DNA from: Alteromonas sp. MMG017
Lineage (GTDB): Bacteria > Pseudomonadota > Gammaproteobacteria > Enterobacterales > Alteromonadaceae
Length of the DNA stretch: 64,000 nucleotides
Direction of reading: 5' to 3'
Assembly (NCBI RefSeq): GCF_018100795.1
Contig: NZ_JAGJDY010000004.1
Coordinates: forward strand, 372,001-436,000
The notes under the pieces are model-generated. The model was not told where the DNA came from, made no database searches, and was given only the letters and a program-made list of their open reading frames with translations. The stretch's first letter is position 1, and each line of letters starts with the position of its first letter. This document shows positions 9,154 through 19,500 of this stretch, piece by piece. Both the position numbers and the translations under genes were made by a program.

Positions 9154-9411
9154 CTACAACCCCTTTTTGATCACATACTGATAAGGCATTACATCGGTTT
9201 GTGATGCCACCAAGGTGTGCTCCATAAATCGACAAAAGCTCGGTACATCACGTGCCGTTGAGGGGTCATCTGCCGTAACCGACAACGTTTGACCGTCTTC
9301 CAACTTGCGTATTTGCAAACGCACCATCATCACGGGTTCTGGGCAACGAAGCCCCAACGCATCTAAATGCGTTGTAGCTTCATCAAAAGCTTGTTGAAAT
9401 TCAGATGCCAT
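9154..9411 (-). CDS. TusA-family sulfurtransferase
   Basis: An 85-residue protein with the TusA/SirA signature [20 protein letters not shown]; the cysteine in CPxP carries the persulfide. TusA relays sulfur for tRNA 2-thiouridine synthesis and other thiolations. The C-terminal CRFMEHTLV segment is also typical. The gene starts 2 bp after the pyrE stop, so it is very likely co-transcribed with pyrE. Whether this is the TusA of 2-thiouridine synthesis or a paralogue with another sulfur acceptor cannot be decided here. Confidence 0.85.
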   Translation of the reverse strand: MASEFQQAFDEATTHLDALGLRCPEPVMMVRLQIRKLEDGQTLSVTADDPSTARDVPSFCRFMEHTLVASQTDVMPYQYVIKKGL

Positions 9412-9413
9412 AC

Positions 9414-10055
9414 TTAAATACCATAGGTTTCACGGTACGTATTTATCGCCTTAATTTCACTCGCCATGTTGTCTTGCTCGGTTAAGTAAGTCACTACATC
9501 GGCTAACGTAACAATAGCAATCACGGTAGTTCCAAAATCGCGTTCTACTTCTTGAATAGCAGACAGCTTACCTTTACCGCGCTCTTGCCTATCTAGGGCA
9601 ATAAGCACACCAGATAAGCTCGCTTTGTGCTGCTCTATCAAAGTCATAGACTCACGAATAGCCGTACCTGCTGTAATCACATCATCAACTAACATAATGC
9701 GACCTTCCAGCGGACTACCTACTAAATTGCCGCCTTCTCCGTGAGTTTTCGCCTCTTTGCGGTTAAAGCAATAAGGCACATCACGATGATGTCTATCGGC
9801 TAAGGCTACCGCAGTCGTTGTAGCAATAGGAATGCCTTTGTAAGCAGGGCCGAACAGTACGTCGAATTCAACCCCAGCATCCACTAATGCATCGGCATAA
9901 AAGCGCCCCAACTTTGCTAAGTCGCCGCCAGAGTTAAATAACCCCGCGTTAAAAAAGTATGGGCTTACACGGCCAGACTTTAAGGTGAACTCACCAAATT
10001 TAAGTACACCACGTTCAATGGCAAATTCAATAAAACTGCGCTGAAACGCTTTCAT
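9414..10055 (-). CDS. pyrE: Orotate phosphoribosyltransferase
   Basis: A 213-residue enzyme converting orotate and PRPP to orotidine 5'-phosphate in pyrimidine synthesis. It is the same length as the Escherichia coli protein. The PRPP-binding loop is [17 protein letters not shown], and [15 protein letters not shown] and [15 protein letters not shown] are the other conserved segments. It follows rph with a 9-bp gap, reproducing the classic rph-pyrE operon. Confidence 0.97.
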   Translation of the reverse strand: MKAFQRSFIEFAIERGVLKFGEFTLKSGRVSPYFFNAGLFNSGGDLAKLGRFYADALVDAGVEFDVLFGPAYKGIPIATTTAVALADRHHRDVPYCFNRKEAKTHGEGGNLVGSPLEGRIMLVDDVITAGTAIRESMTLIEQHKASLSGVLIALDRQERGKGKLSAIQEVERDFGTTVIAIVTLADVVTYLTEQDNMASEIKAINTYRETYGI

Positions 10056-10064
10056 GGTAACCCC

Positions 10065-10778
10065 TTACGCCAGTGCTGCTTTTTGAATGTCGAACAATTC
10101 ACGCAAGCCATGCTTAGCAATAGTTAGCATTTCATCAAGCTCTTCAAACGCAAACGGTTCGCCTTCTGCAGTACCTTGTACTTCAATAAGCTTGCCTGTT
10201 TCTGTCATGACGATATTCATGTCAGTTTCAGCAACTGAATCTTCGGTATACTCAAGGTCAGCGATAGGCGTACCTTTGTAAATACCTACCGACAATGCCG
10301 CAATCATGTGCTTCAGTGGGTTCGCTTTCAAAATACCTTTACTGCGCATATACGTTAACGCATCAACCAACGCCACACATGCACCTGTAATAGAGGCAGT
10401 ACGTGTTCCGCCGTCAGCTTGAATAACATCACAATCAAGCGTAATAGTGTTCTCGCCCAATAGTTTTAAATCTACGGCCGCACGAAGCGAGCGAGCAATA
10501 AGACGTTGAATTTCTAGCGTACGGCCACCTTGCTTACCACGTGCAGCTTCACGACCACTACGGGTGTGAGTGGCGCGAGGGAGCATGCTGTATTCCGCCG
10601 TGATCCAGCCTTTACCTTGGCCCTTCATGAAACGAGGCACACCTTCTTCAACCGTAGCGTTACACAACACCTTAGTGTTGCCGAACTCCACCAGCACTGA
10701 GCCTTCAGCGTGACAAGTGTACTGACGAGTAATAGTAACTGGGCGAATTTGATTGGCGGTTCTGCCGCTTGGACGCAT
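10065..10778 (-). CDS. rph: Ribonuclease PH
   Basis: A 237-residue phosphorolytic exoribonuclease that trims tRNA 3' ends. The start chosen gives [14 protein letters not shown], the usual N terminus of the family. An upstream in-frame start would add 26 residues of unrelated hydrophobic sequence and is rejected. Recognisable blocks are [36 protein letters not shown] and [20 protein letters not shown]. It is the first gene of the rph-pyrE-tusA-like unit and diverges from yicC. Confidence 0.96.
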   Translation of the reverse strand: MRPSGRTANQIRPVTITRQYTCHAEGSVLVEFGNTKVLCNATVEEGVPRFMKGQGKGWITAEYSMLPRATHTRSGREAARGKQGGRTLEIQRLIARSLRAAVDLKLLGENTITLDCDVIQADGGTRTASITGACVALVDALTYMRSKGILKANPLKHMIAALSVGIYKGTPIADLEYTEDSVAETDMNIVMTETGKLIEVQGTAEGEPFAFEELDEMLTIAKHGLRELFDIQKAALA

Positions 10779-11065
10779 AGAGTTCTCCACGAGATGAATG
10801 CTTATAAAAGAAAGAGTTCCGGCAAGTAGCGCACTTAATATTGGGTAAGTGTGCACACAAGCCTGTGTTTGGGGCGTAAGTATAACGCACTAATAGCGGC
10901 TGTTAAAAACGAACTTTCGCTCTTTTAACATATCGAATTCTTATCAATGTAGGCTACTATAGTGAATACAAGAAAACCTGCCTTAAGATAATGATGACAC
11001 AATGCGCGCCAGCGGGTTGTTTTTGCAGGTTTTCATTTGCAATAAGTGCAATAAAAGGACCCTTT

Positions 11066-11929
11066 ATGATTTACAGCATGACCGCATTCGCGCGGGTAGA
11101 AACGAAAAAAGACTGGGGCTCGGCCGTATGGGAAATACGCTCCGTTAACCAACGTTTCTTAGAAACCTACTTTCGCTTGCCCGAGCAGTTCCGCTCTTTA
11201 GAGCCGGTGCTTCGCGAACGTTTCAGAAAGAAACTAGCGCGCGGAAAAGTAGAGTGCGCTTTACGTTTCACCGCTAACGATGCTGCTGTAACCAAACTTA
11301 GCCTTAATGAAGAATTGGCTAAACAAGTACTTAATGCCGCCGACTGGGTACAGGCTCATGGCCAATCTACCGGCGTAAACCCGCTAGACGTATTGCGCTG
11401 GCCGGGTGTTATTGCTGCTGAAGAAGCTGACATGGATACTATTCATGGCGACGTTATGGCTGCGTTCGACCAAGCCCTTACCGACTTTATAAGCGCCCGC
11501 GCCACCGAAGGCGAAGCGTTAAAAGGCATGATCACTCAGCGCTTAGACGCCATTGAAGTAGAAGCCGAGAAAGTGACCACCCGTATGCCTGAAATTATGG
11601 TGTGGCAGCGAGAAAAAGTACAAGCACGCTTCGAAGAAGCCAAAATTGAGCTAGATGCAGGCCGCTTTGAACAAGAAATGATTATGCTAGCGCAAAAAGT
11701 CGATGTTGCCGAAGAGCTCGACCGCTTGAATGCTCATGTTATAGAAACCCGCAATATTCTTAAAAAGGGCGGGGCAGTTGGTCGACGTCTCGATTTTATG
11801 ATGCAGGAATTTAACCGCGAATCGAACACACTAGGGTCAAAATCAATTAATACCGACATCACCCAATCGGCTGTTGAACTTAAGGTGTTGATTGAGCAGA
11901 TGCGCGAGCAGATCCAGAATATTGAGTAA
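11066..11929 (+). CDS. yicC: YicC-family endoribonuclease
   Basis: A 287-residue protein of the YicC family, endoribonucleases implicated in RNA turnover. The N terminus MIYSMTAFAR and the C-terminal block FMMQEFNRESNTLGSKS are family hallmarks. The ATG at 11066 is chosen because it begins at the conserved MIYSMTAFAR; a further upstream in-frame ATG adds a Cys-rich unrelated 25 residues. Divergent yicC next to rph-pyrE is also found in enterobacteria. A rho-independent terminator follows 39 bp after the stop. Confidence 0.93.
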   Translation: MIYSMTAFARVETKKDWGSAVWEIRSVNQRFLETYFRLPEQFRSLEPVLRERFRKKLARGKVECALRFTANDAAVTKLSLNEELAKQVLNAADWVQAHGQSTGVNPLDVLRWPGVIAAEEADMDTIHGDVMAAFDQALTDFISARATEGEALKGMITQRLDAIEVEAEKVTTRMPEIMVWQREKVQARFEEAKIELDAGRFEQEMIMLAQKVDVAEELDRLNAHVIETRNILKKGGAVGRRLDFMMQEFNRESNTLGSKSINTDITQSAVELKVLIEQMREQIQNIE

Positions 11930-11967
11930 AGCTCACTAGCGCTTAGTAAATCGAACAATAAACGTAG

Positions 11968-11994
11968 AAACCTCGCTATACCGCGAGGTTTTTT
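11968..11994 (+). terminator. Rho-independent terminator after yicC
   Basis: A perfect nine-base-pair stem (AAACCTCGC with GCGAGGTTT) around a six-base loop is followed by more T residues. It closes the yicC transcript. Confidence 0.85.
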
Positions 11995-12146
11995 GCTTTA
12001 GCCATAAATGCATATTAAGACTTCCTCCAACCTATAGTTACAAATCAAAAGTGATTATTTGAGCTATATGTCCGTTGCTTTATATTTAACTAACCAGTGA
12101 GTAAATCAGTCGTACTCAATAGCAGTAATTTCAATAGGGGCAGTGG

Positions 12147-12590
12147 ATGTTTTCAATTTGTGTAGAGCGCGTTATCGACAAACCGATAGACTTTGTTTTT
12201 GCCAAGTTAAGTGATCACGCAAACTATGCACAATTCAAGGGCGTGGAAGCATCTAACCTTATTGTTGAAGGTAAGCTCGAACAAAATGGTCTTGGTGCTG
12301 TGCGTGAGATTATTGCGGGTGGGGCCAACTTGCATGAAGAAATAGTTGCTTACGATCCTCCCTATAAGCTCGGCTATAAAGTGGTGAAATCGAAGCCGCT
12401 TCCTTACGACCACCAGTTAGGCGAGATTACGTTAAAAGAAATAGATGGTAAAACCCATGCTACATGGCGCTCGGTAGGCCACATCACCATTTTTGTATTA
12501 GGTAGTTTATATTTTGACAAACAAATTCAAAAGAATGGAGGTAAAGCCTTCGGCAGTATTCTTAAGCAGATTGGGAATATGCCTAGCTAA
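12147..12590 (+). CDS. SRPBCC-family (START-like) protein
   Basis: A 147-residue protein of the SRPBCC/polyketide-cyclase-like fold, which binds hydrophobic ligands. The start of the fold is visible as VERVIDKPIDFVFAKLSDHANYAQF, the middle as GLGAVREIIAGGANLHEEIV, and the long C-terminal helix as DKQIQKNGGKAFGSILKQI. There is no signal peptide. The gene is isolated and the ligand unknown. Confidence 0.7.
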   Translation: MFSICVERVIDKPIDFVFAKLSDHANYAQFKGVEASNLIVEGKLEQNGLGAVREIIAGGANLHEEIVAYDPPYKLGYKVVKSKPLPYDHQLGEITLKEIDGKTHATWRSVGHITIFVLGSLYFDKQIQKNGGKAFGSILKQIGNMPS

Positions 12591-12682
12591 ACAATAACCT
12601 TCGTATTCGCACTAGGGCGAACTTAAGTAGAGAGTACTTCTACAAACTTCGCCCAGAATGTTTATGCAGCACTAATTCAATA

Positions 12683-12976
12683 TTAAGCTTTGCCTTCAAT
12701 CAAAAAGTGATTACTGATTGTACCGGCCTGGCGCCCTTTTAAATGAGGAAGATAAGCTGGGTCTGACATAAATGCTTTGCCAGCATCGACAGATGGCCAT
12801 TCAATAATAACCCGTGCCGCTTCTTGATTACCGCTACCTTCTAGAAATTCGTAGTGGGTGCTATTGGCTAAATATACCCCACCGTGTTTCGACACTATGT
12901 CACCTACGCTTTCCATATACGCTGGAACCCAACTGTCATTTTTCACGATTACATCCAATACTGAATAAGCTTTCAT
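12683..12976 (-). CDS. DUF1330 domain protein
   Basis: A 97-residue ferredoxin-like-fold protein of the DUF1330 family (EthD/antibiotic monooxygenase-like dimeric barrels). The fold's motifs are visible: YSVLDVIVKN, then VSKHGGVYLA, then ARVIIEWPSVDAGKAFM. No reaction is established for the family. It is convergent with the SRPBCC gene and transcribed alone. Confidence 0.8.
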   Translation of the reverse strand: MKAYSVLDVIVKNDSWVPAYMESVGDIVSKHGGVYLANSTHYEFLEGSGNQEAARVIIEWPSVDAGKAFMSDPAYLPHLKGRQAGTISNHFLIEGKA

Positions 12977-13202
12977 TTGGCTATTTTCCTATTTGAAAAA
13001 TACTTGTGCACCACGCTAGGGAGCAAAATATGCAAGCGCTGTTAATAAAGGCTACTGGTAAAAAACGATTAGCAGTATCTTCTACTCATTTAGGCGCTAG
13101 TGCTTAATGTTGGCTATAGCATAGCAGTTCACTATAAATTGATAATTAGCCTAATCATTGAATGAGTTTATGGTGAAACAGGATAATCATGGCCATTTTT
13201 TT

Positions 13203-13255
13203 GATTACAGGAACTTCTCGATTACAGATAGCTTCTTGATTACAAGTACTTCTCA
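13203..13255. repeat. Three-copy imperfect tandem repeat over the end of halogenase gene 1
   Basis: Three units of 17, 18 and 18 bp each begin GATTACA and end with a CTTCTT- or CTTCTC-like stretch (starts at 13203, 13220 and 13238). The third unit contains the stop codon of the halogenase gene on the minus strand. The other two therefore look like degenerate duplications of its terminal codons and stop. Confidence 0.65.
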
Positions 13256-14760
13256 AGAAAGTCTTGATGAGAAGGTAGCGCCGATACTTGATTATCTACT
13301 TGCTGCTTCAGGCCTGCTAGAAAGCGCTCAAGTTCGGTTTCAGACATTTCATCGGCTACCCGATGATACTGTTGTGGCACCAAGCCTTGCCCCATCATTA
13401 CTTGTGTCCATGAATCGACTCGGAAGATATCCCCATCATCTAGAAACACTCTTCCGGTTTGTTTGAATAAGTTTATTTTGTGGGTGAGAGAAGGGGGGAT
13501 GTCCGTATTTTTGCAGTGTTCCCAAAATGGGCTGTCTTCTCGGTTAGTCACCTTATAGTGCATCACAATAAAATCGAGAATGGCTGCCATTTCACTGTCG
13601 TACTTATTGTTATATTCATCTACCGTTGATTGGGTTATTCCATCAAATGGAAACAAGCGCATTAAGCGAACAATCCCGGTCATGATCAAGTGAATGCTGG
13701 TGGACTCCAATGGTTCGATAAAACCGCTGGCTAATCCTAATGCCACACAGTTTTTATTCCACCCCAAACGACGCTTACCTGGCGTGAATCTTATGGTTCT
13801 TGGTTCGTTTAGGGTATCGCCTTCTATAGCACTTAATAAGGTGTCTTTGGCTTCGTCATCGCTCATATAATTGCTACAATAAACTAATCCATTACCCACC
13901 CGATTTTGAAGCGGTATTTTCCAGCGCCAGCCCGCAGCATGTGCAACACTTTTTGTATAAGGAACGGGGTCGGAGGTTGGTTCTGTTTGGACTGCTAGAG
14001 CACTGTCGCAGGGAAGCCAATGGCTCCAGTTTTCATACCCGGTATGAAGCGCCTTTTCTATCAAAAGCCCCTTAAATCCCGTGCAATCGATAAATAAGTC
14101 GCCGGCAATTTCTTTATCATCCGATAACTTTATACTTGTAATACACCCCGTTTGTGAGCATTTACTTACATGCTGAATGTCACCTTCGATATGGGTCACT
14201 CCCGCCTTTACTGCCAGCCCTTTTAAAAAGCGACCGTAGGCCACGGCGTCAAAATGATAGGCGAAGTTCATTGGCAAACGTTCGCCATAGGCAAACTTGC
14301 TCGCTTTCGCGGCTTTTAATTCGGAGCAGTAATCACCGAAGTCACCACCAAAGCCAAGGGCTTTTGCTCGTAACCAAAAGTGATGAAATTCGCCTGCCCA
14401 GCACTCTCGGCCTGTTACGCCAAATGAATGGATGTAACTATGATTTTGCTCTCGCCAGTTTTCAAACTCTATACCCAATTTGAAGGTAGCATTGGTAGCA
14501 CGCATGAAGGCTTTTTCGTCTATACCGAGGAGCTTGTGGAACGTACGTATAGGGGGAATTGTCGCCTCGCCAACACCAACAATGCCGATATCTTTTGACT
14601 CCACCAACGTAATAGAAAGGGATTTGCCGAGTAATTTTGAAAGCGCAGTCGCCGCCATCCAGCCGGCGGTGCCACCACCAGCAATCACGACACGTTTTAC
14701 TGGACTGGCTTTCGCTCCCGTACCTGAAGTGTTTGAATTATCGGAAACCGATGACATCAT
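13240..14760 (-). CDS. Tryptophan halogenase family flavoprotein, copy 1
   Basis: A 506-residue flavin-dependent halogenase-like protein. It has an N-terminal FAD-binding GGGTAGW (about residues 28-34), VGVGEATIPP, an ATFKLGIEF segment holding the lysine equivalent to the catalytic Lys79 of PrnA, and WRWKIP, matching the WxWxIP halogenase signature exactly. SGFIEPLESTSIH includes the glutamate equivalent to Glu346. True family members chlorinate or brominate tryptophan or other aromatics using FADH2 and oxygen. In Alteromonadales and Xanthomonadales such genes often accompany TonB-dependent receptors in sugar loci, where their substrate is unproven. It overlaps copy 2 by 23 bp, so the two are translationally coupled. 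Confidence 0.88.
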   Translation of the reverse strand: MMSSVSDNSNTSGTGAKASPVKRVVIAGGGTAGWMAATALSKLLGKSLSITLVESKDIGIVGVGEATIPPIRTFHKLLGIDEKAFMRATNATFKLGIEFENWREQNHSYIHSFGVTGRECWAGEFHHFWLRAKALGFGGDFGDYCSELKAAKASKFAYGERLPMNFAYHFDAVAYGRFLKGLAVKAGVTHIEGDIQHVSKCSQTGCITSIKLSDDKEIAGDLFIDCTGFKGLLIEKALHTGYENWSHWLPCDSALAVQTEPTSDPVPYTKSVAHAAGWRWKIPLQNRVGNGLVYCSNYMSDDEAKDTLLSAIEGDTLNEPRTIRFTPGKRRLGWNKNCVALGLASGFIEPLESTSIHLIMTGIVRLMRLFPFDGITQSTVDEYNNKYDSEMAAILDFIVMHYKVTNREDSPFWEHCKNTDIPPSLTHKINLFKQTGRVFLDDGDIFRVDSWTQVMMGQGLVPQQYHRVADEMSETELERFLAGLKQQVDNQVSALPSHQDFLEKYL

Positions 14761-16381
14761 GGCGAGGTCCTTCTTTCTTTTCGTTATTAGTGGTTATTTC
14801 TTCTTTCTCTACACGCTGAGAGATAGCGGTGAGTAAATCGCGATTAGTTGGTAAGCCAGCCAGTAATTGGCTTTTGCCTTCTTGTAAGCGCTGCTTTAAC
14901 GCGAACGCCTTACTAACCATGTCACTGTTTTTATCAAGCAGCCTGCTATTAGTGTGGAAACCCATTCCGTATAAGACGTACTGATAACTTGCCGAAGGGA
15001 ATATTTCTTCGTTTTCAATTAGGTCATAGCGAGAAGGGGGTTGATACTGCCACAAATCCAGTAGCGCATTCAACGAGTCAGGAATGCTTGTTTCGTGTCG
15101 CTGTGCTAACCAATATGGCTCTGTTCTTTCGCTTAACGCATAGTGTAGTTTTAAAAAGTCGATAACTCTTTCCCAGCGATAGGTAAAACGCTGATTGTAA
15201 CGCGTGGCCACGTGACTCATGTGATGTCGGTTCTGCGGAAACTGATCGCACAGCATGCGAATACCTAATTCAACCATCGCAATCGCAGAGGCTTCTAGTG
15301 GCTCGATGAATCCTGATGACATACCCATACCAATACAGTTATTCACCCAAAACTGCTTTCGATAGCCTGGGTCAAACTGTAAATGTCTATAGTTGAGGTT
15401 CTCTATCTCAGTTTTGGGCAACTGCTTCGCTAAGTGTTCACGCAGTATAGTTTCTGCATCTTCCTCACTCGCATAGTCACTGGCATAGACTAGCCCCACA
15501 CCACGACGGTGTTGCAACCCAATATCCCACGTCCATCCGCAGGTTTGAGCGGTGGCGATTGTCGTTGAGGCTATGTTATCGGCAGATGCCGACAAGTCAC
15601 TGCTGACATAAGGCACTTGTACCACGACTGCCCGGTTATTTAGCAGCACAGATGACACAGATTGCCAAGGTACATGGTAATGTTTGTCAATTAGTAGCCC
15701 TTGTTGACCACTACAATCAATAAACAAATCACCTTTTATCGTATCGCCGTTTTCTGTTACCAGCGCTTCAATATCGCCACTATCCTGTGCAACCACCTTC
15801 GCAATATGCGCTTGCGTGTGCTTTACACCTAGGGAGGTTTTACAATGGTTTGTGAGCAGGGTCGCCAATGCGGTGGCGTCAAAATGATAGCCGTAATTCA
15901 GTACGTAAGCATATTCAGGCGTAGTGCTTTGTTTTGGTGCTAGCCCAGCATGACAAATATCGGGCTGTAAGCAGAAACTTTGCTCAAACGATTCATTATG
16001 GAAAAAATGTTGCCAGCAACGGTGAATATCTAGCTCAGTATAGCCTGTGGGTGTAGTGAAAGGGTGTTGGTATTTATCATCTTGTTGGCCGTTTCTCCAG
16101 CCAGCAAAGGTAGAACCCTGCTTGAAGGATGCGTGACAGCAAGTAAGAAACTCCGCTTCTTTAATGCCTATCTCTTGAAGCGTATCTCGTAATGAGGGCC
16201 AAGAACCTTCTCCCACCCCGATACTCGGTATGTTAGGCGACTCCACTAGCGTTATATTAATTGCGCTCTCGTCACTGTTACCGATGCGATGACCCAGCCT
16301 AGCGGCCAATACGCCAGCACATAGCCAACCTGCGGTTCCGCCCCCAACAATGACTACCTGCTTAATCGGTTGCTTCGACAC
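14738..16381 (-). CDS. Tryptophan halogenase family flavoprotein, copy 2
   Basis: A 547-residue paralogue of the neighbouring halogenase. It keeps the FAD-binding GGGTAGW (about residues 13-19), the lysine in ASFKQGSTF and the glutamate in SGFIEPLEASAIA. The WxWxIP signature reads WTWDIG, losing the proline, which may mean altered activity. It lies 147 bp downstream of the TonB-dependent receptor gene, beyond a terminator-like hairpin. It could be a halogenase, or a reduced-flavin oxidase acting on a phenolic aglycone. The C-terminal extension is Glu/Lys-rich. Confidence 0.87.
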   Translation of the reverse strand: MSKQPIKQVVIVGGGTAGWLCAGVLAARLGHRIGNSDESAINITLVESPNIPSIGVGEGSWPSLRDTLQEIGIKEAEFLTCCHASFKQGSTFAGWRNGQQDDKYQHPFTTPTGYTELDIHRCWQHFFHNESFEQSFCLQPDICHAGLAPKQSTTPEYAYVLNYGYHFDATALATLLTNHCKTSLGVKHTQAHIAKVVAQDSGDIEALVTENGDTIKGDLFIDCSGQQGLLIDKHYHVPWQSVSSVLLNNRAVVVQVPYVSSDLSASADNIASTTIATAQTCGWTWDIGLQHRRGVGLVYASDYASEEDAETILREHLAKQLPKTEIENLNYRHLQFDPGYRKQFWVNNCIGMGMSSGFIEPLEASAIAMVELGIRMLCDQFPQNRHHMSHVATRYNQRFTYRWERVIDFLKLHYALSERTEPYWLAQRHETSIPDSLNALLDLWQYQPPSRYDLIENEEIFPSASYQYVLYGMGFHTNSRLLDKNSDMVSKAFALKQRLQEGKSQLLAGLPTNRDLLTAISQRVEKEEITTNNEKKEGPRHDVIGFR

Positions 16382-16459
16382 TATTTATCCCTTTTTATTC
16401 TTTGTAGGGTTTGTTTCTTTATTACTAAGCGTAGTGTTTATATCAGTATCCACTATGAC

Positions 16460-16501
16460 AAAAAAGCCCATTGAGGTGCAACGCATGCCACCCCAATAGG
16501 C
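16460..16501 (-). terminator. Terminator-like hairpin between receptor and halogenase genes
   Basis: On the minus strand a 13-bp stem (GCCTATTGGGGTG with CACCTCAATGGGC, two G-T pairs) around a ten-base loop is followed by TTTTTT. It lies 28 bp after the receptor stop. It should terminate most receptor transcripts, letting only some read through to the halogenases. Confidence 0.75.
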
Positions 16502-16528
16502 CATTTATCAAATTAGCTTACGATTTAC

Positions 16529-19500
16529 TTAAAAGGTGTAACGCGCACCCAATGCATAACGCGCACCTAATTCATCTATTTTCCACAGCATAGCGCTGGT
16601 TCTTCCGTGTCGACGAATGTTTTCATCGGTAATGTTTATCCCTTCAAACGATACCGTCAATGCGTCAGACACCTCGTACGACATACTAAAATCAATCTGT
16701 GAGTATGCTTCGGTATAGCCTGGCTCATTCACATATTGAGACGTGGTATCTAAGAACTTATCACGCCAGTTATAGGCAATACGTGCTTGCAGTGCGTCCA
16801 TTTCATACATGAAAATCAGGTTGGCGGTATCACTCAAGCCGACTAGCGCAAACTGGGTAATACTTGGGTTAGCATTATTATCAAACCCGATGTCGCCAGT
16901 CACCGTTGTATAGTTCGCTTGAATACCAAAACCGGTATCGCCGAAGAAATGCTGAGCAGCCAGCTCAAATCCGTAAATATTGGCATTTTTGTTATTCACA
17001 GGCTTCGAATTGATGAAAGTCATCAATGGATCGTCACCATTTGGAATAATGTCATATTCTGCTTCAAACTGTTCATCGGTCATAGAGTCGTAATCGACGC
17101 CATTTTCCATTGCAGCAACCATGTTAAATAACGAGGTATCGCTGATGGGAATACCGCGCGCTTCAAGCTCATCCATAGCGGCTTGTGCTCGAGGGCCGGC
17201 GGTAGCATCCGTCAAACCAAAAATATTCTCTTCAACCTGCTCGTTACCAATAAAGTTTTTAACGCGTTTATCGTAAAAACCTACCGATACGTAACTGGTT
17301 TCATCAAAGTAGTATTCTAATGACAAATCTACGTTGTCTGACTCAAGGGGTATAAGGGCAGGGTTACCAGAACTTGCCGTTGCCGTTGGGCCATCGCTAA
17401 GCAACGTCGGGCTACTTGGCGTACCAACGGTAGAAGCCGCACTTAAGTTGTTATAAGTCGGTCTGGCGATGGTTTTGCTATATGAGAAACGTGCAATCAC
17501 ATTTTCCATTACTTCAATATCGAAATCTAACGCCGGCAGGAAGTGATCGTAGCTTGAATCAACCTCGACATCTTCCATGTCGCTACCGAAACGAACGTTA
17601 AAGTCGTTGTTACCTTCCCATGCAATCCCGCTAGGCAAACTGATATTCGCAATAGAAGTAACATCCGTATTTTCGTAACGAATACCGGTCAATAGGTTGT
17701 ATTCCATACCATTGAGCTCACCGGATAAATCGAACTCGAAATAAACCGATGTAATATCTTCTTCAATAGTACGGTTAGTGGCGAATGGGTTGTTGGCAAG
17801 TAAATCGAAACCATACTCGTCAGCGGCGAAAGCACCAATTTCAGCCACACTTCCGGTGAAACCTTGTGAAAACATCCCCGTAGTATTGAAATCACTAAAT
17901 TCACTAGCTAAATCGAGCGGCGTTAGTGAACCAGCTGGTAATTCACCCGGATTTTCAATACCCCAGTTACCCATGGTATGCCGTGTAAGTGATTGCAGCG
18001 ATGTACTTTCCATCGCACGAGATTCAATACCGAAGTTAATACTTCCGGTATCCATAGCGTAGCTACCGTCAATGCGAGCTTGGGTGATTTCGGTTTCTTG
18101 TGAAGCAAAGTTCATATCAAGAATGGATGTACCTACATCGTCTTGGTCAAGTACGCCATTTCCATTTAGATTTGTACGAGAAACATCGTCAAAATCTAGC
18201 ATCATGATAGGGAAGTCACCGGAGAAATCGACACCTTGACCGCGGGCAACATTCGCGCCAAGACCAAGGTTAGTCCATGTACCATAGGGCGAATCTGGGC
18301 GACCTTCTGCTGTAGAGTTATGTAAGTCGAAATGCAGCGTTAGATCATCGGTAGCGAAGTATTTAACGTTGAAGCCTACTGATTTATTTTCGTTAACCTG
18401 ATTAAGCTCTTGTAACGCTAGGCCTAAATCTCGAGGCAATAAATCTCTGCGCTCTTGCGTGATAAGTACGGGGGTTTTAACCGTATTATCATCGAACGTT
18501 AGGTTAGTAAAGTAGCGGTCATCCATCCAAATAGATTGTTCCGCACGGGCTTCATATAAGTCTTGTTTTGAGTACGTGTAGTCAAGAGTAGCCACTAAAT
18601 TATCGCTTGGCGCATACTGAAAAGTAAGCTGGGCGTTGGTACGCTCACGCTCTCTATCTGCCATGTAATAACGTAAATCTGAAGGGATACCAAATAATTG
18701 CCCCATCGCTGGTGCATTGTTTAAAACAATGGGATCACCACTATCTGGGTTAGCTGGATCGGGTGATTGTGGCACAGTGCCATCGAATGGTTTCACGCGC
18801 CATTCGTTTACGAATGCCCCCTGAGCTGCACTGTCGCGCTGTTGATAAGAACCTGTAAAGGTCACGCCAAATGTTCTGTCATCATCTAGATAATTAATAA
18901 AGCCAGACAACTCAGGAGTAACATCGTCACCCACGCGATTTGTGGTGTCATGCAATGCCTTGGCGCCAACACTCGCCATGATGCCTGTTTCAGAGGCATC
19001 AAATGGTCTTGCAGTACGAATATTTACCGAGGCACCAATACCACCAGTGGCTATACTCGCGCGGCCGGTTTTGTAAACTTCTACAGCTCGTACACTTTCA
19101 GAGGCTAAATCAGAAAAGTTAAATGCACGGGAATTACCAACACTACCACCATTAGGTAATGCTGCGCCTGGCATCGTTCTGCCATTTAGCGTCACCATGT
19201 TGAAATCTGGCCCGAAACCACGTGCTGTAATTTGGCTACCTTCACCGTTATTTCGGCTTATCGATATACCGGTAATACGTTGAAGGGATTCTGCCAAGTT
19301 TGTATCAGGAAACTTGCCAATGTCTTCAGCGGAAATAGCATCAACAACACCCGCTGAATCACGCTTAATGCCCATCGATTCTTGAACACTGCTTCGAATT
19401 CCAGATACTTGAATGACTTCTATATTGTCATTTTCGCTAGCTTCCTGTGCTTGTACTGGGAACATCAGGCCTGTTCCCAATATTAAAGACAGACTAGTAG

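Noticed and set aside
13158..13466. 102-codon plus-strand frame over the end of halogenase copy 1
   Set aside because: It is antisense to a well-supported gene, begins in the repeat region, and has no family-like sequence or ribosome-binding site.
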